From positions 1 through 64,000 of IMG/VR virus record IMGVR_UViG_3300034374_005666: 64,000 bases of DNA; one strand, given 5' to 3'. The notes below the pieces were generated by a model. The model ran no database searches. It worked only from the letters and a program-made list of their open reading frames with translations, and was not told the DNA's origin. This DNA is from a virus. This document shows, piece after piece, positions 61,983 through 64,000 of the stretch. The first letter of the stretch is position 1; each line of letters begins with the position of its first letter. The position numbers and the translations under genes are program-made.

Positions 61983-62089
61983 ATTATTCTATAGTTTGTG
62001 TATCTTTGTCTCAAGTATTTAAGTGCAAAAGACTGGAATTTAAAATTGAGTAAGTAATGACGAGTACCTTTTGCTATAAATGACAGCAT
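61970..62089 (-). CDS. Array micro-gene A3
   Basis: 39 aa, the shortest unit; basic (KGTRHYLLNFKFQSFALKYL), tail NYRIICQL-stop. 13-nt overlap with A4. Confidence 0.7.
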   Translation of the reverse strand: MLSFIAKGTRHYLLNFKFQSFALKYLRQRYTNYRIICQL

Positions 62090-62214
62090 ATTCTTAATGA
62101 TTCATCTAAACTAAAGTGAAGAAATACACCAAACTTTTGATCTAATAAAATCTCTTTATGAGAGTATGTTATCCAAAGTCTTGTATAGGTTAAAAAAGTC
62201 TTTATATGTAGCAT
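62074..62214 (-). CDS. Array micro-gene A2
   Basis: 46 aa (MLHIKTFLTYTRLWITYSHK...), tail SLRICCHL-stop with two adjacent Cys. Overlap with A3 is 16 nt because the next ATG falls one codon earlier. Confidence 0.7.
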   Translation of the reverse strand: MLHIKTFLTYTRLWITYSHKEILLDQKFGVFLHFSLDESLRICCHL

Positions 62215-62339
62215 ATAACTCTATTTGTGCTGCTAAGAAAGCTTACATACTTGTTCTTATCTATATTGGTAAAGAAACGTGCATTAAAGCTAATCAACTG
62301 TTTGTTTATAAATGACTCATAAAAAATAATTCTTAACAT
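62202..62339 (-). CDS. Array micro-gene A1 (first transcribed)
   Basis: 45 aa (MLRIIFYESFINKQLISFNA...), tail TNRVICYI-stop. First unit after the terminator hairpin. Upstream leader TTTATGCTGAACTATG contains an additional ATG in another frame that stops after ten codons. Confidence 0.7.
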   Translation of the reverse strand: MLRIIFYESFINKQLISFNARFFTNIDKNKYVSFLSSTNRVICYI

Positions 62340-62360
62340 AGTTCAGCATAAATTAAAGAA

Positions 62361-62389
62361 CCCTGACATCCAATTAAGGACATCAGGGT
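62361..62389 (-). terminator. Terminator hairpin upstream of the array
   Basis: CCCTGA-CA-TCC / GGA-CA-TCAGGG stem with a 2x2 internal loop; on the - strand it is followed by TTCTTTAATTT. It ends the transcript of the 62426-62710 gene. Confidence 0.7.
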
Positions 62390-62425
62390 CTTGTTTACCA
62401 ATAACCAGCTTGGTTAAAAAAATAA

Positions 62426-62710
62426 TTAGTCGTACATCTCCATGTTACGCTCAGTAAATGGGTTGTATTCCCGTGCAATGATATTCTCATGTACACCTGC
62501 TGGAACTTGTACAGCTCCATGAGGTTCACGTACTTGAGAGTGACCTTTTACAGGTACTTCATGGTTGATTACGCTGTCTACAGTAGTCTGATACAAGAAA
62601 TTGCTCAATGGAGCATCGCCTTTGATAGTGATTTTCTTCTTCACTACTGGCTGTGCTGATTTCAGTACGTGCGCATGTGTACCTTCAGCAAGAACTAATT
62701 TGTGATTCAT
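62426..62710 (-). CDS. Small conserved-type protein, unknown
   Basis: 94 aa. EGTHAHVL near the start and VQVPAGVHENIIAREYNPF near the end; His-rich. The final part recalls a short motif seen in small proteins of bacterial and phage operons, but I cannot name the family. Lies between the 246-aa gene and the micro-gene array and has its own terminator. Confidence 0.5.
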   Translation of the reverse strand: MNHKLVLAEGTHAHVLKSAQPVVKKKITIKGDAPLSNFLYQTTVDSVINHEVPVKGHSQVREPHGAVQVPAGVHENIIAREYNPFTERNMEMYD

Positions 62711-62753
62711 TGTTAAACTAGTTTTAATGATTTACAAATATAATAAAATAATC

Positions 62754-63494
62754 TTAAGTCTGCTGATTAATGAGCTTAAAGAACTCATCTCCAGACAAAT
62801 AGTAAGGTGTGACAGGTTTTAGCTCAGAACTATCTTTAACATCGTAAGTAACTGTATAGACCTCACCTTGACGATTGATCTCTTTAATCTGCTTTTTGTC
62901 GTGTGTGATTTCACACAGCCAAGCTACTGCGTCTTTGACAGAATAGCTACCCTGCTGGCAAAAGTTTTCTCTGTCATCTACAGTTGCCCAATACTCTCTG
63001 TGAGTAGAAGGACACCAGAACTGAATAGCAAACACATCTCTACGCCTGTCTTCAAAGCCTAGTTCTTTTGGGCTGATAGACCATAAATGATATGTATCAC
63101 CTATGTTAGACTCCCTGTTATCAGGCTCAAAGTTGAAAGTATCTACTTTCTTTTTGTTCTCTATATTATTGAACATTTGAGCAGGCCCAATATAGAAGAA
63201 AGCAATACGGCGCAGGTCTATATTCTCAATATGACTGGCTGCCTTAAAGTCAATAGCTTCTACTGAAGCCCAAATATCATCTAAGAAGCTCTTTAGCTCC
63301 TCCAGTGCCTTATTGTAAGCATTAATATGCTCCATGTTAAGATTCGTACCTTTGATCTTCTTAGGCTCAAAGATGTCTGTTTCTTCTCTGTACATTTCAG
63401 CTGTAGTATCATATCTGGCTTTCATAATGCTACAGAACATATCAAACTTGATAGGCACATTGTCGATTGTAAAACTCAGTTTGCTAGGATTCAT
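62754..63494 (-). CDS. Unknown protein beside the FGE-like gene
   Basis: 246 aa, mixed alpha/beta, with an aromatic-rich middle (FAIQFWCPSTHREYWATVDD) and a helical N-terminus. Four bases separate it from the FGE-like gene before it. No family recognised; probably works with its neighbours. Confidence 0.55.
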   Translation of the reverse strand: MNPSKLSFTIDNVPIKFDMFCSIMKARYDTTAEMYREETDIFEPKKIKGTNLNMEHINAYNKALEELKSFLDDIWASVEAIDFKAASHIENIDLRRIAFFYIGPAQMFNNIENKKKVDTFNFEPDNRESNIGDTYHLWSISPKELGFEDRRRDVFAIQFWCPSTHREYWATVDDRENFCQQGSYSVKDAVAWLCEITHDKKQIKEINRQGEVYTVTYDVKDSSELKPVTPYYLSGDEFFKLINQQT

Positions 63495-63498
63495 AGAC

Positions 63499-64000
63499 TT
63501 AATCTTTTTTAGTTACATACTCTACACATACTTCAAGAAAGTTACCAATCATGTCATACAGACCATATTTATTTGGCATCTTGGTTCCAGGCAGTGCAGG
63601 TTTTTGCCCACTATTACCAGGATGGACAGCTACTGCATCAAGACCATGCTCTTTAATCTGGTCTTCTGCATCTGCTTTAAGGAACTCCCACTCATCTACT
63701 GAGGGAAGTCTAAAGCCTTTCACATTAATATCTGATAGAAATACCCCATCATCATTAATGACATATGGTAATTCAGGTAATCCAAGAAAAACATTATATT
63801 CAGCAAATGTTTTGTCTGCATGTTCGTGATTAGCATCCATCTCACCTACTTTAGTAACTTCAGTAAGCCAGTTTAGATAGTGACACACGTCAATATCTCT
63901 GATATTAGCTACTGGTAGATTTCCCCTACCAAAGCCTGAATCTGACGGGAGTGTACGTCCTGTAGCAATACAGAACTTAGCCCATTGATTATGGCTAGTA
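63499..64000 (-). CDS. Formylglycine-generating-enzyme (FGE/SUMF1)-fold protein, 5' part outside window
   Basis: At least 166 aa; the frame runs open past 64000, so the GTG at 63888 is internal. Family order: TSHNQWAKFCIATGRTLPSD, VCHYLNWLTE, GFRLPSVDEWEF (the R-L-P-[ST]-E/D-x-E-W/F signature), then PNKYGLYDMIGNFLEVC. FGE-fold proteins oxidise Cys in sulfatases, or serve as C-type-lectin-like binding domains (including variable proteins of diversity-generating retroelements). It ends right after GLYDMIGNFLE and lacks the usual C-terminal RGG-x-W...R part, so catalysis is doubtful and a binding role is more likely. Confidence 0.75.
   Translation of the reverse strand, partial: TSHNQWAKFCIATGRTLPSDSGFGRGNLPVANIRDIDVCHYLNWLTEVTKVGEMDANHEHADKTFAEYNVFLGLPELPYVINDDGVFLSDINVKGFRLPSVDEWEFLKADAEDQIKEHGLDAVAVHPGNSGQKPALPGTKMPNKYGLYDMIGNFLEVCVEYVTKKD

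Larger units (their letters stand above)
61158..62339 (-). repeat. Micro-gene array, block A (nine ORFs)
   Basis: First-transcribed block. Starts at 62339, 62214, 62089, 61982, 61863, [61747/61724 aberrant], 61560, 61438, 61304. Overlaps are 13 nt at five junctions, 16 nt at A2/A3, and 4 nt at the aberrant A6/A7. The hairpin terminator at 62361-62389 lies 22 nt upstream of the first ATG, so a separate promoter or read-through is required. Confidence 0.8.

Noticed and set aside
59148-62339. CRISPR-like or direct-repeat array, because a ~15-nt motif recurs every 110-137 bp.
   Set aside because: The repeated core is too short and the spacing irregular; the intervals are open reading frames joined by fixed 13-nt overlaps, so it is coding.
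1-64000. Stop-codon reassignment, as seen in some crAss-like phages.
   Set aside because: Long frames read through with the standard code, and TAA, TGA and TAG all end genes at sensible places.
63499-64000. Diversity-generating retroelement target, because of the FGE fold.
   Set aside because: No reverse transcriptase, template repeat or variable C-terminus is visible in the window, and the usual variable end is missing.

Overview
This window is about 64 kb of a tailed-phage genome that I read as a crAss-like phage (Crassvirales) of a Bacteroidota host. The strongest sign is a run of very long virion-type genes (9472-38154), one of which (4342 codons) carries the DFDID metal-binding motif of the virion-packaged crAss-like RNA polymerase. 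The DNA is AT-rich except for about 1-2240. The standard code gives long uninterrupted frames throughout. No tRNA, CRISPR array, integrase or transposase was seen. Portal, capsid and terminase genes are not in the window and presumably lie beyond its left edge.

Left arm (1-38154, + strand): a receptor-binding/appendage module (1-2236) that is clearly GC-richer than the rest; small structural, membrane and Ig-like genes (2249-6687) closed by a terminator; a PD-(D/E)XK nuclease; neck/tail ring-type genes (7533-9479); a 1247-aa muzzle/tail protein; and four giant proteins likely carried in the virion and ejected. Three of the four giants carry a lineage-specific 'YHGS/YHGY' ADP-ribosyltransferase-like segment, and two carry HExxH metallopeptidase-like motifs.

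Right arm (38184-64000, almost all - strand): overlapping small genes, a dNMP kinase, a spore-photoproduct-lyase-like radical SAM protein, an amidase endolysin, a MazG-like hydrolase, recombination nucleases, a ubiquitin-like conjugation cassette (Ubl, E2-like, JAMM peptidase, E1-like), a uracil-DNA-glycosylase-fold protein lacking the catalytic Asp, and a replication module (TOPRIM primase, DnaB-type helicase, Sak4-like ATPase with swapped segments, SF2 helicase).

The most unusual region is 59148-62339. It holds 17 tandem micro-genes (39-49 codons) on the - strand, too short for routine gene calling. Nearly every neighbour pair overlaps by exactly 13 nt, and each product ends in a tail of the form [S/T]-[N/I]-R-I-[I/L/V]-C-[Y/I/H]-x-stop. 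The last unit overlaps the SF2 helicase start by the same 13 nt. A lone + strand metallophosphoesterase gene divides the array into two blocks. I know of no described family that matches. Together with the phage-encoded ubiquitin-like cassette, it is the best candidate here for an undescribed system.
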